A stretch of 6,722 nucleotides of DNA. It comes from a bacterium (lineage in GTDB: Bacteria; Babelota; Babeliae; Babelales; GCA-2401785). Numbering within the stretch: position 1 is the first letter of the stretch; every line of letters begins with the position of its first letter. A program made the translations under genes and the position numbers. Of the stretch, positions 1-3,705 are shown piece after piece. Below the pieces are notes generated by a model. That model ran no database searches. It saw nothing but the letters and a program-made list of their open reading frames with translations, and was not told the DNA's origin. The DNA lies in assembly GCA_030629865.1 (NCBI GenBank), contig DAOVOC010000049.1, forward strand, positions 1-6,722. The letters run 5' to 3'.

Positions 1-2
1 GG

Positions 3-362
3 GTCGATTTTCTTATCCATGAGCGTTGTACTCCACCACTAGGATTTATTTACCTGAAAGCAACGCCAGAAACGTGCTTTTCAAGGGTTCAGAAGCGGAA
101 TAGATCAAGCGAAAGCGGCCTCGCTCTTGATTACATAAAACGAATCGACTACTGGCACAATCGATTTCTCGTTGAAAAAAAAGAAATAAGCCCTAGGCTA
201 AAGGATATTCCGGTCTTAATTATTGATTGCAACAAAGACTTTGTCGCAAACCCAGCAGAAATGGATAAGCACCTGGCAAAGCTGCAAGCTTTTTTAGTAC
301 ACACTCAGAGAATAGAAACGAGATCCCTCGATACAACTTACTCCGTAAATCACTCGGGATGA
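3..362 (+). CDS. Deoxynucleoside kinase, C-terminal part (copy 1, 5' end outside window)
   Basis: Reading from base 3 gives 119 residues to the TGA at 360-362. The start lies upstream of the window. Hand alignment with the complete kinase just downstream is gapless over 102 residues with about 59 identities, so this is a diverged tandem copy. Visible family features are the core strand before the LID (TPPLGFIYLKA), the LID-type stretch PETCFSRVQKR, the helix with DYIKRIDYWHNRFL and the last core strand IPVLIIDC. The family phosphorylates deoxynucleosides with ATP in the salvage pathway, in the cytosol. The P-loop and base-binding residues are outside the window, so activity cannot be judged. 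The last 13 or so residues (RSLDTTYSVNHSG) have no counterpart in copy 2 and are encoded by the left arm of an inverted repeat at 322-366, so the original C-terminus was probably overwritten or extended by the repeat. Confidence 0.85.
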   Translation, partial: VDFLIHERCTPPLGFIYLKATPETCFSRVQKRNRSSESGLALDYIKRIDYWHNRFLVEKKEISPRLKDIPVLIIDCNKDFVANPAEMDKHLAKLQAFLVHTQRIETRSLDTTYSVNHSG

Positions 363-432
363 GCGGCTGAAAAAAAGTAAAAAAAGCCCGCTCGTCCTGA
401 GTAATTTGTAAAACAAATTGTATCGAAGGATC
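322..432. repeat. 45-bp imperfect inverted repeat between the two kinase genes
   Basis: The left arm at 322-366 and the right arm at 388-432 match as reverse complements at about 34 of 45 positions without gaps. They are separated by an A-rich 21-nt loop. The arms share GATCC-TCGATACAA and GAGCGG blocks. The right arm contains its own perfect small hairpin (AATTTGT-AAA-ACAAATT). The left arm encodes the C-terminus of kinase copy 1 and contains its stop codon. It could act as a transcription terminator or mRNA stabiliser between the genes, but no T-run follows the right arm. Its form resembles dispersed palindromic elements such as REP or RPE families. Membership in a genome-wide family is inferred. 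Confidence 0.8.
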
Positions 433-450
433 GTAGCGAAGCGAAGACGA
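431..450. repeat. Short palindromic element related to the tRNA-associated inserts
   Basis: This imperfect 20-nt palindrome runs from TCGTAGCG to CGAAGACGA and directly abuts the right arm of the 45-bp repeat. Its reverse complement (TCGTCTTCGCTTCGCTACGA) resembles the blocks of the D-loop inserts at 2144 and 2576, which have CCGTCTTCGC and CTACGACG. It looks like a shortened member of the same family. It lies in the 5' leader of kinase copy 2, upstream of its ribosome-binding site. Confidence 0.5.
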
Positions 451-478
451 GGCGAAAATCAAAACACAAGGGGCATAA

Positions 479-1168
479 ATGTATATCCTTGAAGGAAATA
501 TAGGTGTTGGCAAAACAACTTTTCTAAAACTACTCCCTCGTTACTACTCAGGTTTAGAGCTTATTCCAGAACCAAGAGAAACGTGGAGTCGTTTGGTTTA
601 TGGACAGTCTCTTCTTTCCAACTTTTACCACAACCCACGCCGATGGGCATACACCATAGAAACAGTCACAATGATCTGCCGTTTTCAAGATCACTTGCGA
701 GAACAAAAAAAGGACGGCATTAACCGTCTTCTTGAGCGCTCAATCTATTCTGGATATTATTGCTTTGCTAAAAACGGATATGACAATGGTTTTTTAAGCG
801 AGCTCGAATGGAAGCTTTACACCCAGTGGGCTGATTTCTTGCTGCACAAAAACTGCACTCCTCCTCTAGGCTTTATCTATTTAAAAGCCAGGCCAGAAAT
901 TTGCTTTGAACGTGTACAGAAAAGAGGCCTTGCAACCGAACGAGAACTGTCTCTCGAGTACCTAAAGCAGCTCGACAGACTTCATGATAACTTCTTGCAA
1001 CACAAAAAAGAGATTAACGATACCCTAAAAAAAATACCCGTTCTCACAATTGATTGCGATCAAGATTTCCTAGAAAATGAAGAATTAATGGCCGAACACG
1101 CACGGAAACTTCAACTATTCCTTCAGGATACGCAGAACAGGAACAGCGAGCGCTCGCTAAATCTTTGA
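479..1168 (+). CDS. Deoxynucleoside kinase (copy 2, complete)
   Basis: This 229-aa protein is of the dNK/TK2/dCK/dGK type, which phosphorylates deoxynucleosides with ATP for salvage. The P-loop GNIGVGKT is at residues 6-13, the Glu-Pro pair of the base-site motif (EPRETW) at 31-36, the ERS motif at 86-88 with the expected Glu and Arg, and the LID region from about 137 to 155, followed by LEYLKQLDRLHDNFL and a last core strand IPVLTIDC at 186-193. The length fits the family (about 200-250). In the WAYTIETVTM helix, Glu61 sits where dNK/TK2 enzymes usually have the base-contacting Gln, which could change base preference (inferred from an alignment by eye). The start is the ATG preceded by AAGGGG five bases upstream. 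Its last codons lie in a perfect 14-nt palindrome (1145-1158). Copy 1 lies immediately upstream on the same strand. Intracellular bacteria with poor nucleotide synthesis commonly rely on salvage. Confidence 0.9.
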   Translation: MYILEGNIGVGKTTFLKLLPRYYSGLELIPEPRETWSRLVYGQSLLSNFYHNPRRWAYTIETVTMICRFQDHLREQKKDGINRLLERSIYSGYYCFAKNGYDNGFLSELEWKLYTQWADFLLHKNCTPPLGFIYLKARPEICFERVQKRGLATERELSLEYLKQLDRLHDNFLQHKKEINDTLKKIPVLTIDCDQDFLENEELMAEHARKLQLFLQDTQNRNSERSLNL

Positions 1169-1193
1169 CTTATCCCACAGCTTCACGTACTCT
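1165..1193 (+). promoter_or_regulatory. Candidate promoter for the tRNA-Val transcript
   Basis: TTGACT at 1165-1170 is a good -35 match. After a 17-nt spacer, TACTCT at 1188-1193 is a weak -10 (3 of 6). It overlaps the stop codon of kinase copy 2 and would start RNA about 30 bases before tRNA-Val. The weak -10 keeps confidence low. Confidence 0.3.
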
Positions 1194-1202
1194 TTTAAGT
1201 AC
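1187..1202 (+). terminator. Weak terminator-like hairpin after the kinase genes
   Basis: GTACT and AGTAC form a 5-bp stem around a 6-nt loop, followed by TTT. The stem is short and AT-rich. It overlaps the candidate tRNA promoter, so only one of the two readings may be right. Confidence 0.2.
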
Positions 1203-1230
1203 TTTAAATTGGCGCAAGCAGCATTTACAA

Positions 1231-1304
1231 GGGCGAATAGCTCAGCTGGTTAGAGCACCTGCCTTACAAGCAGGGGGTCACAGGTTCGAATCCTGTTTCG
1301 CCCA
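1231..1304 (+). tRNA. tRNA-Val (anticodon UAC)
   Basis: It folds as a complete cloverleaf: acceptor GGGCGAA/TTCGCCC, D-stem GCTC/GAGC, anticodon stem CCTGC/GCAGG with loop CTTACAA (anticodon TAC), and T-stem ACAGG/CCTGT with loop TTCGAAT. The discriminator base is A1304. The 3' CCA is not encoded (the next bases are TTATTT), unlike the Asn and Asp tRNAs here, so a CCA-adding enzyme would be needed. It is the first gene of a tRNA series. Confidence 0.96.
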
Positions 1305-1307
1305 TTA

Positions 1308-1369
1308 TTTATTCCTCGGTAGCTCATCCGTCTACGCCATTCGGCTACGACGCGATGTAGTTGGTAGAG
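1308..1369 (+). pseudogene. Broken tRNA-Asn 5' copy interrupted in the D-loop
   Basis: Bases 1308-1326 are identical to 1381-1399, the 5' flank and first 14 nt of the intact tRNA-Asn. After a 33-nt insert, GTTGGTAGAG (1360-1369) continues exactly where the tRNA would. The match then ends and the anticodon and T arms are absent. The fragment is therefore a 5' tRNA-Asn copy split right after A14. It lies in tandem directly before the intact gene and cannot fold into a tRNA. Confidence 0.8.
1327..1359 (+). repeat. 33-nt palindromic insert in the tRNA-Asn copy (element 1)
   Basis: The insert begins TCCGTCTACGCC and ends GGCTACGACGCGATGTA. Its core CGTCTACGCC-ATTC-GGCTACGACG is an imperfect hairpin (7 of 10 pairs). 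It is nearly identical in length and sequence to the insert at 2144-2176, with both ends the same, and it occupies the same tRNA position (after GCTCA). It is on the same strand as the tRNA. Confidence 0.75.
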
Positions 1370-1385
1370 AAGTTTGAAATTTTAT

Positions 1386-1461
1386 TCCTCGGTAGCTCAG
1401 TTGGTAGAGCAAACGACTGTTAATCGTTGGGTCGCAGGTTCGAGTCCTGCCCGAGGAGCCA
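1386..1461 (+). tRNA. tRNA-Asn (anticodon GUU)
   Basis: A complete cloverleaf: acceptor TCCTCGG/CCGAGGA, D-stem GCTC/GAGC, anticodon stem AACGA/TCGTT with loop CTGTTAA (anticodon GTT), T-stem GCAGG/CCTGC, discriminator G1458 and encoded CCA (1459-1461). A truncated, interrupted copy lies immediately upstream, and crcB follows 34 bases downstream. Confidence 0.97.
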
Positions 1462-1462
1462 T

Positions 1463-1490
1463 CTTTCGCCATAGCTCTAACGAAAGTTTT
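1463..1490 (+). terminator. Possible terminator between tRNA-Asn and crcB
   Basis: CTTTCG (1463-1468) and CGAAAG (1481-1486) form a perfect 6-bp stem with a 12-nt loop, followed by TTTT (1487-1490). It could end the tRNA transcript or process it. It lies six bases before the crcB start, so it could also influence crcB translation. It does not look like a fluoride riboswitch. Confidence 0.3.
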
Positions 1491-1495
1491 CTCTC

Positions 1496-1876
1496 ATGTT
1501 AAAATTTATTTATCTGGCTACAGGTGGAATAATCGGCACTCTTCTTCGCTACACACTTTCTGGGCCTATCCAAAGACTTTTCGGAACCTACTTCCCCTTA
1601 GGAACACTTGGAATCAACCTAATCGGATCACTGATAGCCGGCCTCGCCTGGGGCACAAGCGAAGCTTACAACCTTCCAATTAACATTCGCCTTTTTATTT
1701 TTATCGGCCTCCTCGGTTCATTCACAACTTATTCAGCCTTTCTCATCGAAAACCTTGAACTGCTTCGAAACGGCGAATATTGGTTTTTTGTTTTGAACGT
1801 CCTGGCAACCGTTTTCTTCGGAATGGCACTGGTATTTGCTGGATATTTCTTAAGTCGTTATCTTATTGGCAATTAG
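1496..1876 (+). CDS. crcB: CrcB/Fluc fluoride ion channel
   Basis: This 126-aa, four-helix membrane protein has the usual length of the CrcB/Fluc family, which exports fluoride from the cytoplasm as a dual-topology dimer. Family marks are GGIIGTLLRY at 10-19 (conserved Arg18), PLGTLGINLIGS at 34-45 (conserved Asn41) and GLLGSFTTYSAF at 71-82, the central Na+ and fluoride-path segment. Tyr79 stands where the first of the two Phe-box residues is typical, while Phe82 is kept. Four hydrophobic segments lie at roughly 4-22, 35-53, 65-84 and 97-121. It follows tRNA-Asn closely, with no strong Shine-Dalgarno; GAAAG nine bases upstream is the best candidate and falls in the arm of a small hairpin. 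Only one copy is visible, consistent with a homodimer. Confidence 0.93.
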   Translation: MLKFIYLATGGIIGTLLRYTLSGPIQRLFGTYFPLGTLGINLIGSLIAGLAWGTSEAYNLPINIRLFIFIGLLGSFTTYSAFLIENLELLRNGEYWFFVLNVLATVFFGMALVFAGYFLSRYLIGN

Positions 1877-1896
1877 GGCTTCCGGTCTTAATACAG

Positions 1897-1944
1897 ATTT
1901 TACTCAGTACATCTAGTAATTTTACTCAGTGCATTGAGTAAAAT
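1897..1944. repeat. Direct repeat plus perfect palindrome ATTTTACTCA downstream of crcB
   Basis: ATTTTACTCAGTACAT (1897-1912) recurs with one change at 1919-1934. The second copy forms a perfect 10-bp inverted repeat with TGAGTAAAAT (1935-1944) around a 6-nt loop. This gives three ATTTTACTCA half-sites, two direct and one inverted. It could be a terminator hairpin for crcB, though it is AT-rich and lacks a following T-run. It could also be an operator for an unseen regulator. The rest of 1945-2095 shows no gene that I can support. Confidence 0.6.
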
Positions 1945-2095
1945 CCCCACACGGCTAACAACCATCGACCCACAAGACTTATTCGACTAGATACTTTAAC
2001 TTCTAATCAAAATCTCAAATTCATTACAAATTTGAAAACTAGAACTTCCAGAGGCTTCTGTTATTTGTTAGACTTGCTTCGTGACATTCAAATTC

Positions 2096-2115
2096 AACTG
2101 TTCTCTCGAACAGTT
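2096..2115 (+). other. 8-bp hairpin upstream of the tRNA-Asp locus
   Basis: AACTGTTC and GAACAGTT pair perfectly around a TCTC tetraloop. It lies 14 bases before the broken tRNA-Asp copy. It could be a terminator of anything read through from crcB, but only a short T-run follows. Confidence 0.4.
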
Positions 2116-2129
2116 TATCCCAAAATTAT

Positions 2130-2182
2130 GGGGCTGTAGCTCATCCGTCTTCGCCTTACGGCTACGACGCGATGTAGTTTGG
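2130..2182 (+). pseudogene. Broken tRNA-Asp 5' copy interrupted in the D-loop
   Basis: GGGGCTGTAGCTCA (2130-2143) equals the first 14 nt of the intact tRNA-Asp at 2198. After a 33-nt insert, GTTTGG (2177-2182) resumes the tRNA and then stops. The flanks before both copies are also related (ATCCCA followed by an A/T-rich stretch), so the duplication included upstream sequence. The arrangement mirrors the tRNA-Asn copy at 1308. Confidence 0.75.
2144..2176 (+). repeat. 33-nt palindromic insert in the tRNA-Asp copy (element 2)
   Basis: It begins TCCGTCTTCGCCTTACGG and ends GGCTACGACGCGATGTA. The core CGTCTTCGCC-TTAC-GGCTACGACG pairs at 8 of 10 positions. It is almost the same as the insert at 1327-1359 and sits after the same tRNA base (A14). 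Its blocks recur in inverted orientation inside the longer insert at 2576-2659. Confidence 0.75.
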
Positions 2183-2197
2183 ATCCCATAATAGCAA

Positions 2198-2275
2198 GGG
2201 GCTGTAGCTCAGTTTGGTTAGAGCGTCCGCCTGTCACGCGGAAGGTCGCGAGTTCGAGCCTCGTCAGCCCCGCCA
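2198..2275 (+). tRNA. tRNA-Asp (anticodon GUC)
   Basis: A complete cloverleaf: acceptor GGGGCTG/CAGCCCC, D-stem GCTC/GAGC, anticodon stem TCCGC/GCGGA with loop CTGTCAC (anticodon GTC), T-stem GCGAG/CTCGT with one G-U pair, discriminator G and encoded CCA (2273-2275). Six T residues and a palindrome (TCAAAATTTTGA, 2283-2294) follow. The last 65 nt, from the D-loop to CCA, are repeated exactly at 2661-2725. Confidence 0.97.
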
Positions 2276-2320
2276 TTTTTTGTCAAAATTTTGATTAACA
2301 AAAATGTCGGATCATGATTT

Positions 2321-2560
2321 ATGAAATGCGTTTATATTTTACAAAGTATCCCATACCACAAGAAATTTTATACAGGTTCAACCTCTGATCTCAAGCGACG
2401 TCTCTCAGAACATAACCAAGGCTTATCTTCTCATACAAAAAAACATATGCCATGGAAACTTAAGAGTTATATCGCTTTTGATGATGAAAAAAGAGCCCAA
2501 GAATTTGAGAGATACCTTAAAACGTCTTCTGGCCGTGCATTCACCGTAAAACATTTATAA
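2321..2560 (+). CDS. Small GIY-YIG nuclease-domain protein (copy 1)
   Basis: This 79-aa single-domain protein belongs to the small GIY-YIG group (YhbQ/UPF0213-like), which is related to the nuclease domain of homing endonucleases and UvrC. Expected residues are present: Tyr5 in VYIL (GIY), Tyr17 in YTG (YIG), Arg27 in DLKRRL, His31-Asn32, and Glu63 in EFERYLK as the metal-binding Glu. A C-terminal SGRAF segment is typical of the subgroup. The substrate is unknown; cutting of branched or tRNA-gene DNA is possible. It lies 45 bases after tRNA-Asp, between two copies of the tRNA 3' part. No strong Shine-Dalgarno is visible before ATG 2321. About 40 of 79 residues match the second copy at 2856. 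Confidence 0.88.
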   Translation: MKCVYILQSIPYHKKFYTGSTSDLKRRLSEHNQGLSSHTKKHMPWKLKSYIAFDDEKRAQEFERYLKTSSGRAFTVKHL

Positions 2561-2575
2561 ATCTTCAACAGCTCA

Positions 2576-2659
2576 CCCGCCGTCGCTCGAAGAGCTATGG
2601 CGCGGTGCCGCGTCGTAGCCACGCTCTACGCCGTAAGGCGAAGACCTCGCGAAGACGGG
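2576..2659 (-). repeat. 84-nt palindromic insert before the tRNA-Asp fragment (element 3)
   Basis: The ends CCCGCCGTCGC (2576-2586) and GCGAAGACGGG (2649-2659) are inverted repeats at 9 of 11 positions. A CA dinucleotide flanks both sides (2574-2575 and 2660-2661), consistent with a 2-bp target duplication. Read on the minus strand it contains, in order, the blocks CCGTCTTCGC, CTTACGGC and CTACGACGCG that make up the 33-nt inserts at 1327 and 2144, with extra sequence between them. It is thus a longer member in opposite orientation to the tRNA. On its left only AGCTCA (2570-2575) resembles the tRNA. On its right the tRNA resumes at AGTTTGG. Confidence 0.75.
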
Positions 2660-2660
2660 C

Positions 2661-2725
2661 AGTTTGGTTAGAGCGTCCGCCTGTCACGCGGAAGGTCGCG
2701 AGTTCGAGCCTCGTCAGCCCCGCCA
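2661..2725 (+). pseudogene. tRNA-Asp 3' fragment (65 nt, D-loop to CCA)
   Basis: All 65 bases equal 2211-2275 of the intact tRNA-Asp, including anticodon loop, T arm and CCA. The acceptor 5' strand and D-stem start are missing, replaced by the 84-nt insert, so it cannot make a functional tRNA. Perfect identity points to a recent event or ongoing gene conversion. Confidence 0.9.
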
Positions 2726-2749
2726 GCCTTCGCTAAAGCTACGGCTGGC
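2722..2749. repeat. Palindrome at the end of the tRNA-Asp fragment
   Basis: GCCAGCC and GGCTGGC form the ends of a 28-nt imperfect palindrome with TTCGCTAAAGCTAC in the middle. It shares its first GCCA with the CCA end of the tRNA fragment, so a palindromic element seems to start right at the tRNA 3' end. Confidence 0.65.
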
Positions 2750-2815
2750 AGGCCACCCTCTTTAATGGATGGATTTAATTTAAAAATTTGGCTTTGATAG
2801 CACAAAGCGAAGGCT

Positions 2816-2846
2816 GTCCGCCGAAGCCCTTTGGGCGTAGGAGGAC
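2816..2846 (+). promoter_or_regulatory. Hairpin containing the ribosome-binding site of GIY-YIG copy 2
   Basis: GTCCGCCGAAGCCC (2816-2829) and GGGCGTAGGAGGAC (2833-2846) pair at 11 of 14 positions around a TTT loop. The right arm contains AGGAGGA (2839-2845), a near-perfect Shine-Dalgarno ten bases before ATG 2856. When folded, the hairpin would bury the ribosome-binding site, so it may limit translation of the nuclease. The hairpin resembles the other GC-rich palindromes of this locus. Confidence 0.65.
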
Positions 2847-2855
2847 CACTCACAA

Positions 2856-3098
2856 ATGAATTATGTCTACCTTCTTAGATCAATTCCATTCCCCAAACAA
2901 ACATATGTCGGTCAAACCGATGACCTAAAAGCTCGTTTTAAAAAACATAACGAAGGTGGATCCATACACACAGCTAAGTATAAGCCGTGGAAACTGGTCA
3001 TATATTTGGGTTTTTGTGACTACCACAAAGCATTAGCTTTCGAAAAATATTTGAAATCTGGTTCAGGTAGAGAACTCGCAAAAAAACGACTTTGGTAA
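2856..3098 (+). CDS. Small GIY-YIG nuclease-domain protein (copy 2)
   Basis: This 80-aa protein keeps the GIY-YIG residues: Tyr5 in VYLL, Tyr17 in YVG, Arg27 in LKARF, His31-Asn32 and Glu63 in AFEKYLK, plus a SGRELAKKRL tail. It is about half identical to copy 1 (40 of 79 positions, no gaps), so the two are old paralogs or separate arrivals rather than a fresh duplication. The start is ATG 2856, supported by AGGAGGA ten bases upstream within a hairpin arm. It lies downstream of a tRNA-Asp 3' fragment and two palindromes, repeating the order tRNA, palindrome, nuclease gene. Function in DNA repair, homing or spread of the palindromes is not shown by the sequence. Confidence 0.88.
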   Translation: MNYVYLLRSIPFPKQTYVGQTDDLKARFKKHNEGGSIHTAKYKPWKLVIYLGFCDYHKALAFEKYLKSGSGRELAKKRLW

Positions 3099-3124
3099 AT
3101 TCCAATAAAACTCAAGCCTAAAAT

Positions 3125-3250
3125 TTACTTAAATACCCTACCTATTCCTTTACCAAGGCCTTCAGCCACACCCTAAGTGATTTTTCTGGTCGCATATTCA
3201 ACTAAATAATTATAGGCTTTATAACCAGTAAAAATTAAAGCTATATAGGA
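3125..3250 (-). pseudogene. Decayed copy of a small glycine-rich membrane protein gene
   Basis: On the minus strand, ending at TAA (3125-3127), the reading frame gives IALIFTGYKAYNYLVEYATR, then KIT, a TAG stop (3173-3175), then GVAEGLGKGIGRVFK. It aligns without gaps to the intact gene at the window end (6566-6722), with about 19 of 39 identities. The in-frame TAG replaces a Gln codon (CAG) in the intact copy. No good start codon is visible, and the 5' end runs into the leader of the divergent gene at 3256. The intact form has one hydrophobic helix and a Gly-rich tail. Reading a shorter functional protein that ends at 3173 is an alternative. Confidence 0.55.
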
Positions 3251-3255
3251 AAACA

Positions 3256-3546
3256 ATGAATCGACATTACATAAAAGTTTCGGATTGTTTAGCAGAAAAC
3301 ATTAATCCCACTGAAATAGAAATCATAAAAAATCGTGGTCAATCATTTTGTTGCTTAAACACAAAGCTTATTGAAGTATGTAAACAGATAATAAGAGAAA
3401 AAGAAACACAAGACCTATCTTCCAAAGATTTTCTCAAAAATCATAACGAAATTAACGAACTCACAAAAGAGATGCTAGCATTACAATCAGAAATAATAGA
3501 AACAAAATCAAGAATCGAACGAACATCGCAAAAGTTATCACTCTGA
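3256..3546 (+). CDS. Hypothetical coiled-coil protein
   Basis: I do not recognise this 96-aa protein. The N-terminal part (1-45) contains Cys11, Cys32-Cys33 and Cys42. From about 50 to 93 it is rich in Glu, Lys, Ile and Leu with heptad-like spacing (NEINELTKEMLALQSEIIET), which suggests a coiled coil. There is no signal peptide or membrane segment. AGGA at 3247-3250, five bases before the ATG, is a plausible Shine-Dalgarno. Its last nine bases overlap the end of the convergent recombinase stub on the other strand, and its leader overlaps the decayed gene at 3125. It could be a regulator or an antitoxin-like protein, but nothing in the sequence decides this. Confidence 0.55.
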   Translation: MNRHYIKVSDCLAENINPTEIEIIKNRGQSFCCLNTKLIEVCKQIIREKETQDLSSKDFLKNHNEINELTKEMLALQSEIIETKSRIERTSQKLSL

Positions 3547-3705
3547 ATTATTCCCGTAAGCACTTTCATCAAAGCTAAATTTTTCTATTGTTTCGAAACC
3601 ACTATTTTGACAATACCGTTCAAGACGAGCCATTTGCGCTGGCAAAGAATTACTAGCCTCTCTTTGCTCTTCGATACTTATTCTTGCGATGAAAATTGCT
3701 TTCAT
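3538..3705 (-). pseudogene. Serine recombinase, N-terminal stub
   Basis: The 55-residue product starts MKAIFIARISIEEQREASNS and continues LPAQMARLERYCQNSGFET, which is the first strand and helix of the resolvase/invertase catalytic domain. Ser10 in ARIS matches the nucleophile and Arg8 the neighbouring active-site Arg. It ends at FDESAYGNNSE, where full-length recombinases (180 aa or more) continue with the rest of the catalytic domain, so it lacks the other catalytic Arg residues and any DNA-binding domain. AAGGA seven bases before the ATG gives it a good ribosome-binding site. The stop lies inside the end of the convergent gene at 3256-3546 (9-bp overlap). It is probably a remnant of an integrase. 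A short regulatory protein is less likely. Confidence 0.7.

Larger units (their letters stand above)
2211..2660 (+). mobile_element. Candidate mini-island in tRNA-Asp carrying a GIY-YIG gene
   Basis: The segment starts inside tRNA-Asp at the D-loop and ends where an identical 65-nt copy of the tRNA 3' part begins (2661-2725). It contains the 3' tRNA part, a 79-aa GIY-YIG gene and an 84-nt palindromic insert. An intact tRNA at one end and a 3' tRNA fragment at the other is the usual footprint of integration into a tRNA gene, with the 65-bp repeats as left and right attachment copies. No integrase is encoded inside. A simple tandem duplication of the tRNA with later damage is the main alternative. 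Confidence 0.4.

Noticed and set aside
220..513. Minus-strand frame across the kinase junction
   Set aside because: It is antisense to kinase coding sequence and the inverted repeat, with no start signals.
1165..1377. 70-codon plus-strand frame over tRNA-Val
   Set aside because: It is the translation of tRNA-Val (RIAQLVRAPALQAGG-type peptide), a well-known false gene, and no ribosome-binding site precedes it.
1462..1495. Possible fluoride riboswitch before crcB
   Set aside because: The spacer is only 34 bases and lacks the pseudoknot arrangement and conserved motifs of the fluoride riboswitch; only a small hairpin is present.
1308..2182. CRISPR-like array made of the repeated elements
   Set aside because: The copies are few, irregularly spaced and explained by tRNA duplication plus palindromic inserts. 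There are no regular spacers and no cas genes.
2304..2324. Six-codon frame MSDHDL whose stop overlaps the first GIY-YIG start (ATGA)
   Set aside because: It lacks a ribosome-binding site and is short enough to occur by chance. It could matter only if a coupled leader were shown.
2668..2853. 61-codon minus-strand frame
   Set aside because: It is the antisense of the tRNA-Asp fragment and the palindromes; the ADEARTRDLPRD-type peptide is a typical tRNA artefact.
3256..3540. Continuation of the serine recombinase through the antisense of the coiled-coil gene
   Set aside because: Minus-strand frames past the stub give Ser/Phe-rich peptides with stops and none of the expected recombinase motifs such as the DRLSR-type catalytic segment.
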